Virus record (IMG/VR): IMGVR_UViG_3300037294_000187
Span: 1 to 42,222 of that record
Direction: 5' to 3' (one strand)
Length of the DNA: 42,222 nt
DNA from: a virus
Within the stretch, counting starts at the first letter, position 1. Each line of letters begins with the position of its first letter. The position numbers were made by a program, and so were the translations under genes. The notes beneath the pieces were generated by a model. That model did no database searches, was not told where the DNA came from, and worked only from the letters and a program-made list of their open reading frames with translations. Of this stretch, positions 28,036 through 36,856 are shown one piece after another.

Positions 28036-28434
28036 ATGGACAAGTTTATAAAAAAGATTAATAAAATATCAAAGATTACAGAGAACGCACTAGTGATAGG
28101 TGACGGGTTTGGTAATCTGCCAAATATCTTATTAGCACACAACAGTGTGTTTATAGTTGATAGCAATGATATTAGCATGCGATCAAAGAAATTAATTTAT
28201 AGAGAGAATCTTAATAATTTAACATCGCTCACGCATGTTAGAGTTATATACATCGATTTGAATAAATTAAATAGACTAGAAGAATTAAAAATGTTTTGGT
28301 CAAATAATAAAGCCTGTGTGATCATTGAAGGTGGAGAACCTATTAGTAGAGAGTTCTCAAAACCGTTGTATGATACAGGATGGAATTGCACACGAGTTGA
28401 AAAACACTTTCACGTATGGGAACAGAAAAAATGA
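28036..28434 (+). CDS. Small methyltransferase-like protein, 132 aa
   Basis: First gene of the plus-strand glycan operon. NALVIGDGFGNLPNILLAHN resembles the Gly-rich motif I of class I methyltransferases, and VFIVDSNDIS follows as the second strand with its acidic residue. At 132 residues it is shorter than usual for the family, so it may be a partial or divergent domain. It is AT-rich, like its neighbours, and overlaps the next gene as ATGA. Confidence 0.6.
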   Translation: MDKFIKKINKISKITENALVIGDGFGNLPNILLAHNSVFIVDSNDISMRSKKLIYRENLNNLTSLTHVRVIYIDLNKLNRLEELKMFWSNNKACVIIEGGEPISREFSKPLYDTGWNCTRVEKHFHVWEQKK

Positions 28435-29243
28435 AGATAGCAGTAGTCACTACATTTCATGAAAAAGGTCTTAAATTGTACGGTCAGAAAATGATCGATT
28501 CATTTTGTGAAAATTGGCCAGAAGAAGTTACATTACACATATACCCCGAATTGTGTAATCCAGCAATTCGAAATCATAATCATATAACATTAAAGCGGTT
28601 AGAAGAAGTCGCAGAATTGATGGTATTTAAAAAACGATGGAAAGATGTTCCAAAAGCAAACGGGGATGTAAGTGCCGATCTTGTAAAAATTAAAAGAAAA
28701 GATGCAGGCAAAGGTTTTAAATGGGATGCTATTAGATTTGCTCACAAAGTTTATGCAATTTTTGACTGCGCTAGAACTACAGATGCTGATGTATTGTTTT
28801 GGATGGATGCTGATACCATATGCCACAGTCCTATTACTGTTGATCAACTAAAAAAGTTTTGTCCTGAAAATATTGATCTTGGTTATCTAGGCCGCGAAGG
28901 AAAATACACCGAATGCGGACTGTATTCTATGAATTTACGATCACCAGCTGTGCATAATTTTCTACGTGAATTTCAGCGTATGTATGATGATGCAGAAAAT
29001 GGAATATTTACATTAGCCGAATGGCATGACAGCTTTGTATTTGATGTAGTTCGAGCAAAATTTGGAAATCAATTAAAAGAATACAATTGGAGTGAGGGCA
29101 TAGTTAAAGGTGAAGGACATCCATTAATAAATAGTCAGTGGGGAGCTTATCTCGATCATTTAAAAGGTGACAGAAAAACTGCCGGACGAAGTCATTTAAA
29201 AGACTTAACAGTAAAAAGAACAGAGGCTTATTGGTCAAAATGA
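28431..29243 (+). CDS. GT-A-type glycosyltransferase 1, 270 aa
   Basis: Start at 28431 overlaps the upstream TGA. MKIAVVTTFHEKGLKLYGQK opens the fold and VLFWMDADTICHSPI carries the DxD-type metal-binding motif of nucleotide-sugar GT-A enzymes. A C-terminal FKGxxK-like end (LDHLKGDRKTAG) follows. It is clearly paralogous to the 30511 gene. It probably adds a sugar to a surface glycan or a modified base; the donor is unknown. AT-rich codons suggest recent acquisition. Confidence 0.78.
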   Translation: MKIAVVTTFHEKGLKLYGQKMIDSFCENWPEEVTLHIYPELCNPAIRNHNHITLKRLEEVAELMVFKKRWKDVPKANGDVSADLVKIKRKDAGKGFKWDAIRFAHKVYAIFDCARTTDADVLFWMDADTICHSPITVDQLKKFCPENIDLGYLGREGKYTECGLYSMNLRSPAVHNFLREFQRMYDDAENGIFTLAEWHDSFVFDVVRAKFGNQLKEYNWSEGIVKGEGHPLINSQWGAYLDHLKGDRKTAGRSHLKDLTVKRTEAYWSK

Positions 29244-29926
29244 TATTGCCATACGAAAAAAAATATTATAGTCAGCACGGTGAAGACGGAATTATAGAAT
29301 TTCTTTTAGGATTTCTTAATTTTTCTATTTTGGATAAAAAAACGTTTTTAGAAATTGGTTGGGGAAACGGTGCTGTAAATTGTTGTAGAAATTTAATAGA
29401 AAATCATAATTTTAAAGGTACTGGAGTTGATCTTAGAAAATCTAAATTTAAAAATAAAAATTTTGTTTCTGTTATTAAATTTTTAACAGTTGACGATATT
29501 GATTTTCTACTATCTCTAGAAGGGTCAGAACCTACAATGTTTAGTTTAGATATAGATAGCATCGATTGGCATATTTTAAACGGTATGCTCAGCAAAAATT
29601 TTCAACCAAAGATAATATGCCACGAATATAATTCCACGCTAGGTCCATCTGAACTATGGGTTAGATCAAATAAAGAGGGAACTATATATGATAAAAAATT
29701 TCGTTACGGGGCCAGCCTTTCTGCATATAAGAAAATTTTAAACCCGTTGTATAATTTTATAACTGTTGATTCTTCTGGTGTTAACGCATTTTGGTTAAGA
29801 AAAGATATTGTTGTTCCTTATGAGTTTCAAAAAAATGAGTTTTTATTTTTAAAAAATTATGGCGAAAATCATCAAGAAAAACTAGTGGAAATTTTAAATG
29901 TTGACGATAGATGGATTCAATTATAA
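29240..29926 (+). CDS. FkbM-like methyltransferase-type protein, 228 aa
   Basis: The ATG at 29240 overlaps the upstream stop; the TTG at 29231 is not needed. YSQHGEDGIIEFLL near the start is typical of a bacterial family next to sugar operons, followed by TFLEIGWGNGAVNCC (motif I) and GTGVDLRKSK (motif II). The fold suits an S-adenosylmethionine-dependent methyltransferase. It may methylate a sugar. Very AT-rich. Confidence 0.7.
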   Translation: MILPYEKKYYSQHGEDGIIEFLLGFLNFSILDKKTFLEIGWGNGAVNCCRNLIENHNFKGTGVDLRKSKFKNKNFVSVIKFLTVDDIDFLLSLEGSEPTMFSLDIDSIDWHILNGMLSKNFQPKIICHEYNSTLGPSELWVRSNKEGTIYDKKFRYGASLSAYKKILNPLYNFITVDSSGVNAFWLRKDIVVPYEFQKNEFLFLKNYGENHQEKLVEILNVDDRWIQL

Positions 29927-29945
29927 AAAAAAATAAAAATAACAA

Positions 29946-29953
29946 AATAAATA
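29946..29953 (+). promoter_or_regulatory. Late-type element inside the glycan operon
   Basis: AATAAATA with predicted start near 29959, a leader containing TATAGGAAC, and the ATG at 29975. Confidence 0.45.
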
Positions 29954-29974
29954 TTAACTTATAGGAACACCAAT

Positions 29975-30514
29975 ATGCCAGAAAAAAAATTAATCTTTCA
30001 TTATTCCCTCGGTCCAGCTGCTGAACAATACAAACCAAAAGTTATAGTCGAAACAGGAACCCATTCGGGTAGAACAGCTACATTTATGTGTAATATTGCG
30101 TTACAGTTTAACGACAATGTAGAATATTATGGTTTTGACTTATTTGATATGGCAAACGATGCAACTCATTCTCGTGAAATAAACGGCAAAGGAACAGGAT
30201 CGTACGAAAAAGCGGTTGGTCGATTAGAAAAACTTAAAGAGACTTACCCTAAATTCAAATATACCCTACGTAAAGGGTTTACTACTGAAACATTTACATC
30301 TCCTATAATTGCAGATTTAGTATATATCGACGGAGGTCATAGTACAGAAACAGTATTGCACGATTATTCTATGGTTAAAGGTAGCAAAGTTATTGTTTTT
30401 GATGATTATCAAATGGATAGTGTTATACAGGCAATTAAACATATAGGTATCAATGATAAAATTAAAATAATCGAAGTAGGAAAAACAAAACAGGCAATAT
30501 ACAAAAACTTATGA
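29975..30514 (+). CDS. Class I methyltransferase (Methyltransf_24-like), 179 aa
   Basis: VIVETGTHSGRTATFMCN is a good SAM-binding motif I and VYIDGGHSTETVLHDYSMV carries the acidic and His residues typical of Methyltransf_24. It probably methylates a sugar or small metabolite of the same pathway as the neighbouring transferases. It has its own possible late element and overlaps the next gene by 4 nt. Confidence 0.78.
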   Translation: MPEKKLIFHYSLGPAAEQYKPKVIVETGTHSGRTATFMCNIALQFNDNVEYYGFDLFDMANDATHSREINGKGTGSYEKAVGRLEKLKETYPKFKYTLRKGFTTETFTSPIIADLVYIDGGHSTETVLHDYSMVKGSKVIVFDDYQMDSVIQAIKHIGINDKIKIIEVGKTKQAIYKNL

Positions 30515-31242
30515 AAAATATTGCAGCAGTTACTACTATGAATAAAGAATATTATGACATAATTGGTCATAAGATGATTAAATCATTCATTAAATGGTGG
30601 CCCAAAGAGATTACGCTATATGTCTTTACAGAGGAGTTCGATCTTCCTGTTACATCAACTAATATTGTTAGTAAAGACATCTTCGAAGCATGTGACCCTA
30701 GCCTATCGGCATTTTTAAAGTGGCGGGGTGATCATTTTACTAAAAAGTTTGCATTTAAAGCATATACATGGATTACTGCTTGTAAAATTTTAAATGAAGA
30801 TATTTTAATATATCTAGATGCAGATACCGAAACAAAAAAAGAAGTTCCTATGTCCTTTGTGGAAAACATGCTAGAAGATAATTCTATTTTAGCATATATG
30901 TACGCAGCATCAGTTGATGAAAATAGTAACAATTTAAAAATTGTAGATAACGCTGAAACTTGCATATATTGGTTTGATAATAAACATAGCTTTTCTAAAG
31001 AGTTTATGAAACATTACGAAAACATTTACGAATCAAGAGAAATTGATAACAGAGAAATTTTTAAAAAGCCTCACGATACTTGGGTTATTACAGATTGCGT
31101 TAGATTAGCAGAAAATAATAATGTTAAAGTAAGAAATCTACACCCAGAAAAAAATAGCAGGAGCCCTATTAAGAAAACTATTCTTAACGAGTATTTTTCT
31201 CATTTTAAAGGTAAGAGTAAATTTATACAGGAAAGAATATGA
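30511..31242 (+). CDS. GT-A-type glycosyltransferase 2, 243 aa
   Basis: Paralogue of the gene at 28431: MKNIAAVTTMNKEYYDII and ILIYLDADTETKKEV (DxD) correspond to the same positions, and a similar end with HFKGKSKF. It overlaps both neighbours as ATGA. Two related transferases in one operon probably act on successive positions of a glycan. Donor and acceptor are unknown. Confidence 0.77.
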   Translation: MKNIAAVTTMNKEYYDIIGHKMIKSFIKWWPKEITLYVFTEEFDLPVTSTNIVSKDIFEACDPSLSAFLKWRGDHFTKKFAFKAYTWITACKILNEDILIYLDADTETKKEVPMSFVENMLEDNSILAYMYAASVDENSNNLKIVDNAETCIYWFDNKHSFSKEFMKHYENIYESREIDNREIFKKPHDTWVITDCVRLAENNNVKVRNLHPEKNSRSPIKKTILNEYFSHFKGKSKFIQERI

Positions 31243-32213
31243 AAAAAACTGCAATTGTAACAGGTATTACTGGACAAGACGGCCCTTACTTGTCAAAAAA
31301 TCTCCTAGAGAAAGGATACAAAGTTTATGGACTTGTAAAGAGATATTCAAATCCTAATTTAGACAACTTAAAATTTCTAGGAATCGAAAATGAGGTTGAA
31401 CTAATTACCGGCGATATAACCGACGATGCGTGTATTAATCATATGGTTAAGGCCATCAGGCCTGACGAATTTTATAATCTAGCGGCCCAGAGTTTTGTAG
31501 GAATAAGCTGGGATATTAATAAATTAACCACAGAAGTAAATTCATTAGGACCTCTAAATATTTTAAATGCATTAAAATCCAATAGTCCTGTTACTCGATT
31601 TTATCAAGCATCGACCTCTGAATTATACGGTAACAATAGCAATCAAGGCACACAGGATGAAAATACTAGCTTTAAACCTCGCAGCCCTTACGGTGTTAGT
31701 AAACTATACGCTTATTGGATAACGATTAATTTTAGAGAAAGTTATAGTATACATGCTTCTAACGGAATCTTGTTTAATCATGAAAGTCCGCTACGAGGAA
31801 AAGAATTTGTAACTAGAAAAATAACAGATGGAGTAGCTAAAATTAAATTAGGAATGGCTAATAACATTACATTGGGAAATCTTGACGCTAAACGAGATTG
31901 GGGACATGCTAAAGATTTTGTCGAAGCTATGTGGTTAATGTTACAGCAGGATGTGCCGGACGATTATGTAGTTTGCACCGGCAATCAGTACTCTATTAGA
32001 GAGTTACTAGATGTAGCATTTTCTGCTGCTGATATCTCTAATTGGGTCAATTATGTTGAAATAGATCCTAGATTTAAAAGACCGGCCGAAGTACACACGC
32101 TTGTTGGAAACTATTCAAAAATAAAAACAAAATTAGGTTGGACCCCTAAAATATCTTTTGAGGATATGATAACCGAAATGGTAAAAGAAGATATTATCCG
32201 ACTATCTAAATAA
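31239..32213 (+). CDS. gmd: GDP-mannose 4,6-dehydratase-like protein, 324 aa
   Basis: Extended short-chain dehydratase/epimerase: TGITGQDGPYLSKNLLEKGY is the NAD(P)-binding Gly-rich motif, followed by DEFYNLAAQSFVG, STSELYG and the YGVSK catalytic Tyr-Lys pair. GILFNHESPLRG is typical of GDP-mannose 4,6-dehydratase. The enzyme makes GDP-4-keto-6-deoxymannose, precursor of fucose, rhamnose or perosamine. It is a few dozen residues shorter than the usual enzyme. It ends the plus-strand operon and overlaps the opposite-strand gene by 8 nt. Confidence 0.87.
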   Translation: MKKTAIVTGITGQDGPYLSKNLLEKGYKVYGLVKRYSNPNLDNLKFLGIENEVELITGDITDDACINHMVKAIRPDEFYNLAAQSFVGISWDINKLTTEVNSLGPLNILNALKSNSPVTRFYQASTSELYGNNSNQGTQDENTSFKPRSPYGVSKLYAYWITINFRESYSIHASNGILFNHESPLRGKEFVTRKITDGVAKIKLGMANNITLGNLDAKRDWGHAKDFVEAMWLMLQQDVPDDYVVCTGNQYSIRELLDVAFSAADISNWVNYVEIDPRFKRPAEVHTLVGNYSKIKTKLGWTPKISFEDMITEMVKEDIIRLSK

Positions 32214-33144
32214 ATTGTCGCATATGGGCCCAACATTCACCCGACCGCAATTCGTTAAAGTTCCAGTGAAACATTGACAATCTCTCAACCCAGGCCTGTC
32301 TATCTTTTAACTCTGGGTTTTCTATCATTGATAGATCTGTATTAGCAACTTCTCTGCACTGACTCCGAATAGGATCCATAACAAAAATCGGTACGCCTTC
32401 TATAGCAGCGCCTACTACTGGGCTCGAATTATAGTTTACAGCAGCCCAACAATTTCTTAAATCATCAACTAGATTAACATTGGTACTTAACTTAACATCT
32501 TTTGTAAACGATATGCGACATCGGGAGTTCATAGGTTTAAAGATTTCTTTTGTAGCTTTATCTCCGGGGTGGGCTCGTATAACTATCGGTCTGTCCGAGT
32601 ATTGTCGAATAGTGTTAATGGTTTGTATCGCCCAGTCTTGTACATTAACACAACCCATGCTCCAGCCGCCGTTTCTCTGCAGTAGCAACAATATATGATC
32701 GCCGTTAGTCCTGTAATCTTTTAACGACAGATTTAAGTTTTTACTAATTTTCTGCCATCTGTTAGGATCAATTTCAGTATCGCAATAAATTCCAGTGTTA
32801 GGAAAAACTCCATTAAAACTATACCGCAAATAGTGTAAAGGATTGGCAGTGTTGGCATACAAAAATAAATTGCTATCTACTGCAACCACGTGCTTTTTAT
32901 TTTGTAACTGATTAGTAATAACAGTGTTTCTTAATTGTAAGTGTGGAGTAGTTATGTTTCCTTGGCCCAACCATCCCTGTATAACTCCTACATCGGCACC
33001 TTGATAAGAGAGAGAATTATTATCAACAGCTTGATCGCCTGCGATACGCACGCCTAACGAAAAATTCTTTAGCAATTCAACCTTCTCAAGATTCTTTGCA
33101 TTGGGAACTGTTTTATGATAAATTATTACTGATAGATTATTCAC
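32206..33144 (-). CDS. Polysaccharide-type paralogue B, 312 aa, GTG start
   Basis: The frame begins with GTG at 33144, overlapping the upstream stop region. It carries the family segments: RPIVIRAHPGDKA, AAIEGVPIFVMDP and AWVERLSMFHWNFNELRSGE. The first 150 residues differ from the other copies. It converges on the plus-strand dehydratase gene, with an 8-nt overlap. The family is probably a glycosyl- or polyol-phosphate-transferase type; no substrate known. Confidence 0.7.
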   Translation of the reverse strand: MNNLSVIIYHKTVPNAKNLEKVELLKNFSLGVRIAGDQAVDNNSLSYQGADVGVIQGWLGQGNITTPHLQLRNTVITNQLQNKKHVVAVDSNLFLYANTANPLHYLRYSFNGVFPNTGIYCDTEIDPNRWQKISKNLNLSLKDYRTNGDHILLLLQRNGGWSMGCVNVQDWAIQTINTIRQYSDRPIVIRAHPGDKATKEIFKPMNSRCRISFTKDVKLSTNVNLVDDLRNCWAAVNYNSSPVVGAAIEGVPIFVMDPIRSQCREVANTDLSMIENPELKDRQAWVERLSMFHWNFNELRSGECWAHMRQFI

Positions 33145-34135
33145 TATCTAATTCTTGTATAATAGGTTGCAAGTTTGTCCAAACAGTTCCAGATAGCATT
33201 TCTTGTTCAGTCCATTGGCTGTTAGCTATGTAAGTTAACCATTGTGTAATTTCAACAGCAGAAGCTAATTTTGGTTTTTCTAAATCATCTAGACGATGAC
33301 TAGAGATAGGATATGCTAAATTTCCTTCATCTGTAGCAATAACCGGAACACCTGCTAATACAGCATCAATAGATGACCCGCTTGAATATGTTATACATAT
33401 ACCCGAACTATTTAAATCTTCTTGTAATGTCGAGGCAACTCCGTCTGACCAAATTAAGTTTATATAATTACAAAACAATATCGAACCAATTTCGCTATAA
33501 AATTCTGCTCTTCCCTTAATACTCATTGCTGGGTGTAACCGTACTAATATATTCCTATCAGTTTTTTTTCTAATAACATTAATTGTATCTAATAGCCATT
33601 CACTCATACTTTGGCCACGAAGACTTGTATCGCCTGGAAGTTGACATAGTATTAAAATATTTCCAGAGGTATGCGATTTCCACCCTGTGATATCTGGAAT
33701 GTCTAATTGTTTTTTTATCGTAGCAAGTCTATTGTTATCTAAAGTTTTTTCATGATAAAATATTCCATCGTTATTTAAATAGCCGTTTACTCCTACACGA
33801 TAATAGGAATGATTGGTATTATTAACTATTTTTCTCCCCAATAACGGAGTTTCTATATATACTATATGTTTGGCTCTATCTAGTATACTTTGTTTAGTAA
33901 CATGGTGTTCTGCTGCTCTATTTTTTGCTGTTCCAAACTGCACTGCAATATCACATTTTTCAATTACTGGATCATAACTTAATCGTAAATCAATTGCATG
34001 TTTCCTTTTAAGTACTTTATGATCAGTAATATTAAATTTTTGAAAATAATATTTTTCAATGCCATCATAAAAAGAACGTAAAATGTTTCTTTCTGTATTA
34101 TTTGATCCCGAAGTAATGCTGACTAAGATTTTCAA
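33137..34135 (-). CDS. Polysaccharide-type paralogue C, 332 aa, TTG start
   Basis: TTG at 34135 follows a GAGGA site in the upstream gene's end; the frame overlaps that gene by 4 nt. Contains RNILVRLHPAMSI, AVLAGVPVIATDEGNL and ITQWLTYIANSQWTEQEM: the same C-terminal architecture as the other three copies. Largest of the set. Function inferred only from family and location in the sugar island. Confidence 0.72.
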   Translation of the reverse strand: MKILVSITSGSNNTERNILRSFYDGIEKYYFQKFNITDHKVLKRKHAIDLRLSYDPVIEKCDIAVQFGTAKNRAAEHHVTKQSILDRAKHIVYIETPLLGRKIVNNTNHSYYRVGVNGYLNNDGIFYHEKTLDNNRLATIKKQLDIPDITGWKSHTSGNILILCQLPGDTSLRGQSMSEWLLDTINVIRKKTDRNILVRLHPAMSIKGRAEFYSEIGSILFCNYINLIWSDGVASTLQEDLNSSGICITYSSGSSIDAVLAGVPVIATDEGNLAYPISSHRLDDLEKPKLASAVEITQWLTYIANSQWTEQEMLSGTVWTNLQPIIQELDSE

Positions 34136-34938
34136 AGTTGTTCCTCTAATATTTTTATAACAGATCCGTCTCTTATTTCATTTACATGAAATTGACCATA
34201 TGCTAAATGACAGGCCCATGCGTATAATTTATCACTATCTGCATAATACGGAGTCTCTATTTGACTTAGATCTCGACTAGCAACTGGACTTGCTGCATTA
34301 CACGGAGCCAAGGTAAATGCTGGATAACCATACAACACTGCCTCAGTTGCTGCTACACTGTTAAATGTAACCAATGCATGTACATCGGCGTCGAGTGCTT
34401 GCTTGAGTGTATTGTGTACAACTCGATCTATTCTAGACTTTGCTCGATCTCTAACGATTATAGGCCTATCGGTATATTTTTTTAAAGTTTCAACGGTGTC
34501 TGCGATCCACTGATCTTTATCAATGCCATAGAATTTGCAAGGTTTTTCATCAGGTGCTGCAATAATAATATTCTTACCTCCTTTTTTCCAGTTGTTAATT
34601 GATAACTTTAATTTTTCCCATCGATCCGAGGGTCTAGAAATTATTTCGCCGTGTTGAAGATTATTCTTTACAATTCTATGATAAAGTTTCCAACCGTAAG
34701 GATTTTTGGAATTGGGTTGATTACCAAAATATCCAGTATCCATATAATAGAAATTACGCTCGTCTTCCCAGCACTCTTTCATAATTTTATATTTGAGTAT
34801 GCCTCTCATAATAATAGGATCAGTTGAATCACTATAGACAAAGTCATCAGTTTTTACTACCCTACATCCTGTGGCCAAGGCAAACATATTAATATACTGA
34901 TCTTCACCATTTTTACTTAAACATATCCAATTATTCAT
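34132..34938 (-). CDS. Polysaccharide-type paralogue D, 268 aa
   Basis: The ATG at 34938 overlaps the stop of the GT8-like gene (ATGA); a TTG at 34956 is the only longer option. Segments RPIIVRDRAKSRID, AVLYGYPAFTLAP and AWACHLAYGQFHVNEIRDG match the same family, but the His-Pro of the other copies in the middle motif is replaced here. Shortest copy along with A. It may have lost activity or changed substrate. Confidence 0.7.
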   Translation of the reverse strand: MNNWICLSKNGEDQYINMFALATGCRVVKTDDFVYSDSTDPIIMRGILKYKIMKECWEDERNFYYMDTGYFGNQPNSKNPYGWKLYHRIVKNNLQHGEIISRPSDRWEKLKLSINNWKKGGKNIIIAAPDEKPCKFYGIDKDQWIADTVETLKKYTDRPIIVRDRAKSRIDRVVHNTLKQALDADVHALVTFNSVAATEAVLYGYPAFTLAPCNAASPVASRDLSQIETPYYADSDKLYAWACHLAYGQFHVNEIRDGSVIKILEEQL

Positions 34939-35615
34939 ATAATTCTCTGTTGACAATATTCTGTATGAATGCGTTCTCTATGCCATTCGTCTGCAAAATC
35001 TCCTTGATCTGCAAATTCATGAAAGCAAGGAGTACCTAATGTATAATGAACTAGTTTAGCCAAAGGGTTCCATTCATATTCAACATCTAACCAATTCCAC
35101 TCTGTAGGCAGTTCTCCAACTAAATCATCAGACAGCCAGGTAAATCTATGCACTTGCGCACCACTTGCTGATTGTACAACCTCCGGAGTTACTACTGCAT
35201 TGGCAGGATGCCCGCAATTCCAAAGTATCACACTAGACCAATTTTTGCAAGGGTAATCTTCATTCTTGCTACCAAGATACTTTTCAGCCATCTTAGTTTT
35301 ATACTCATGCTTGACAACCATTACAGCTTTTGATTCGTCGCGCAGTGCCCATAATTTTTCTATGTCATCACGTAGAATCATATCACCGTCAATAAAGATT
35401 GCCCAGCCTTTGTAGCCCATTAAGTGAGGTACAAGAAATCTACTATAGATAAAATGATTGCTACCATCTGTGTGCGTTTCTTTATAGTCGTTCATTGTGT
35501 TCAATGCTAGCGGACTAATTGCCACTGGCTGACTACTATGCCGAATGATACTATTAGTGCATACATGAAATGCTATTGCTTCTCTCGGATCGTATCCTAT
35601 AAAAATTGGAATCAT
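34935..35615 (-). CDS. GT8-like glycosyltransferase, 226 aa
   Basis: IFIGYDPREAIAFHVCTNSI opens the fold, AIFIDGDMILRDDIEKLW carries the DxD motif and NWSSVILWNCGHP the acceptor-side sequence typical of GT8 sugar transferases such as LPS galactosyl/glucosyl enzymes. ATG overlaps the upstream stop (ATGA). It probably adds a hexose to a phage or host glycan; the donor is not visible. Confidence 0.8.
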   Translation of the reverse strand: MIPIFIGYDPREAIAFHVCTNSIIRHSSQPVAISPLALNTMNDYKETHTDGSNHFIYSRFLVPHLMGYKGWAIFIDGDMILRDDIEKLWALRDESKAVMVVKHEYKTKMAEKYLGSKNEDYPCKNWSSVILWNCGHPANAVVTPEVVQSASGAQVHRFTWLSDDLVGELPTEWNWLDVEYEWNPLAKLVHYTLGTPCFHEFADQGDFADEWHRERIHTEYCQQRII

Positions 35616-36367
35616 TTTCTTTCAATGTCCTCTTCTTCGCAGCGTTCACCGTATTGAATTTCTACAATTCTACAAGGAACATCGTAAGGATTAATTAGTT
35701 GATGCCATTCGCCTGCAGGAATATCGTGTTCGTCATGTAACTTTAAGTGGATTGGCGACATTACATATCCGCTTGGCATAAGTCTATTAACGTCTGCTGA
35801 ACCTTCGCTGACAATCCAATACTCTGATCTAAACTTGTGCCGTTGCATTGATAGACTTTTACCAGGGTCAACAGTAAGTTCTTTAACCTTCATTCCTGGC
35901 ACATGATGTAGCACACGATAATATCCCCATTGACGAGTTGTTTTAGGTGCTTTCCATTCTTCAAGAATCCAACTGCTACTATTGCGTTTATCTTCTCCGC
36001 CTACTCCAAAAACAAATTCTACATCGGATTCTGTCATTTCTGGAATATTTTCTTTAGTGCGATCTCCGCCATTAGCAAATACAACTTGACTGTTGGGATA
36101 AAGCATTTTAACGTTACGGATGGCTTCACGAGCACTGTCGTCGCTGTCATCAAATAACAGGCAATGGTCTACCATTTTAAGATTCTGTATAATAGTAGTA
36201 CGCTCACTGATGGGCATAAAAGGAGCGCCCTTCTTACGAGTTAGCCAACTATCGCTATTAACACCGACTACTAAGATATCTCCTAGTTCTTTAGCTGCGT
36301 TGAAGTAGGCTATATGCCCAGAATGAAGGGGATCAAAACCCCCTGTGATTAGTACAATGCGTTTCAT
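35612..36367 (-). CDS. Nucleotidyltransferase-cupin fusion, 251 aa
   Basis: N-terminal half: VLITGGFDPLHSGHIAYF is the HxGH-type cytidylyl/adenylyltransferase motif (RfaE2/TagD type), with SDSWLTRKKGAPFMPISERT next. C-terminal half from about residue 150: SEYWIVSEGSADV and AGEWHQLINPYDVPCRIVEI form the cupin of the type II mannose-6-phosphate isomerase/guanylyltransferase family. The fusion would couple activation of a sugar phosphate with its isomerisation. The ATG at 36367 is set by GATAAATA ending 5 nt upstream. A second ATG at 36385 is the alternative. Confidence 0.82.
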   Translation of the reverse strand: MKRIVLITGGFDPLHSGHIAYFNAAKELGDILVVGVNSDSWLTRKKGAPFMPISERTTIIQNLKMVDHCLLFDDSDDSAREAIRNVKMLYPNSQVVFANGGDRTKENIPEMTESDVEFVFGVGGEDKRNSSSWILEEWKAPKTTRQWGYYRVLHHVPGMKVKELTVDPGKSLSMQRHKFRSEYWIVSEGSADVNRLMPSGYVMSPIHLKLHDEHDIPAGEWHQLINPYDVPCRIVEIQYGERCEEEDIERK

Positions 36368-36372
36368 GCAGA

Positions 36373-36380
36373 TATTTATC
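36373..36380 (-). promoter_or_regulatory. Late-type element 5 nt before ATG
   Basis: GATAAATA, TCTGC, then the ATG at 36367. The same region forms a small hairpin GCAGAT-ATTT-ATCTGC (36368-36383). Confidence 0.6.
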
Positions 36381-36400
36381 TGCATATATTATACCGTTAA

Positions 36401-36856
36401 TTAAAGACTGGCGTCTTCTAATCCGGCGACACGTAGTTTAACAATGTTGCTAAGATGCCATTGTTTTTGATCTAGTGCTTTGATAATGCCCAACCATTTG
36501 TTGCGTAACAGGGCAAAGTCATTGATGATCTTTTCAAAGTCTACAACGTCGGCTTCGCCTTCTACAAACTTTTCACAGTCTCTAGAAGACAAAGCTCGTT
36601 GATAACTTTCTAAATACTTTCGAAAATGCTGACTACGAAGTCTACGAAGTTCAATATTGAGATATTCTAAAATACCTTCAATCTCTTGTAATTGATTAAA
36701 TCGTTCTTCAACAATGCCAGGCATGCGCGAACTTGCTTTCTCGATGTTTCCTGCTATGCAGACATCTTGTTTTGCTGAAATTAATTCAGCTTCATAATAG
36801 GCCACAGCACCGGGGATATTCGAGATATCCTTTGAAACACGATCATACCAATTCAT
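36401..36856 (-). CDS. UvsY-like recombination mediator (tentative), 151 aa
   Basis: A small helical, charged protein (LQEIEGILEYLNIELRRLRS, SSRDCEKFVEGEADVVDF) directly downstream of the acidic protein and UvsX, the place of the UvsY mediator in related phages. T4 UvsY is 137 residues, so the length fits, and the C-terminal part (LLRNKWLGIIKALDQKQW, then NIVKLRVAGLE) resembles the end of that family in spacing. The call rests on context and weak similarity. It would load UvsX on gp32-coated DNA. Confidence 0.5.
   Translation of the reverse strand: MNWYDRVSKDISNIPGAVAYYEAELISAKQDVCIAGNIEKASSRMPGIVEERFNQLQEIEGILEYLNIELRRLRSQHFRKYLESYQRALSSRDCEKFVEGEADVVDFEKIINDFALLRNKWLGIIKALDQKQWHLSNIVKLRVAGLEDASL

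Noticed and set aside
29231-29239. TTG start for the FkbM-like gene
   Set aside because: The ATG at 29240 overlaps the upstream stop in the ATGA manner used throughout this operon.
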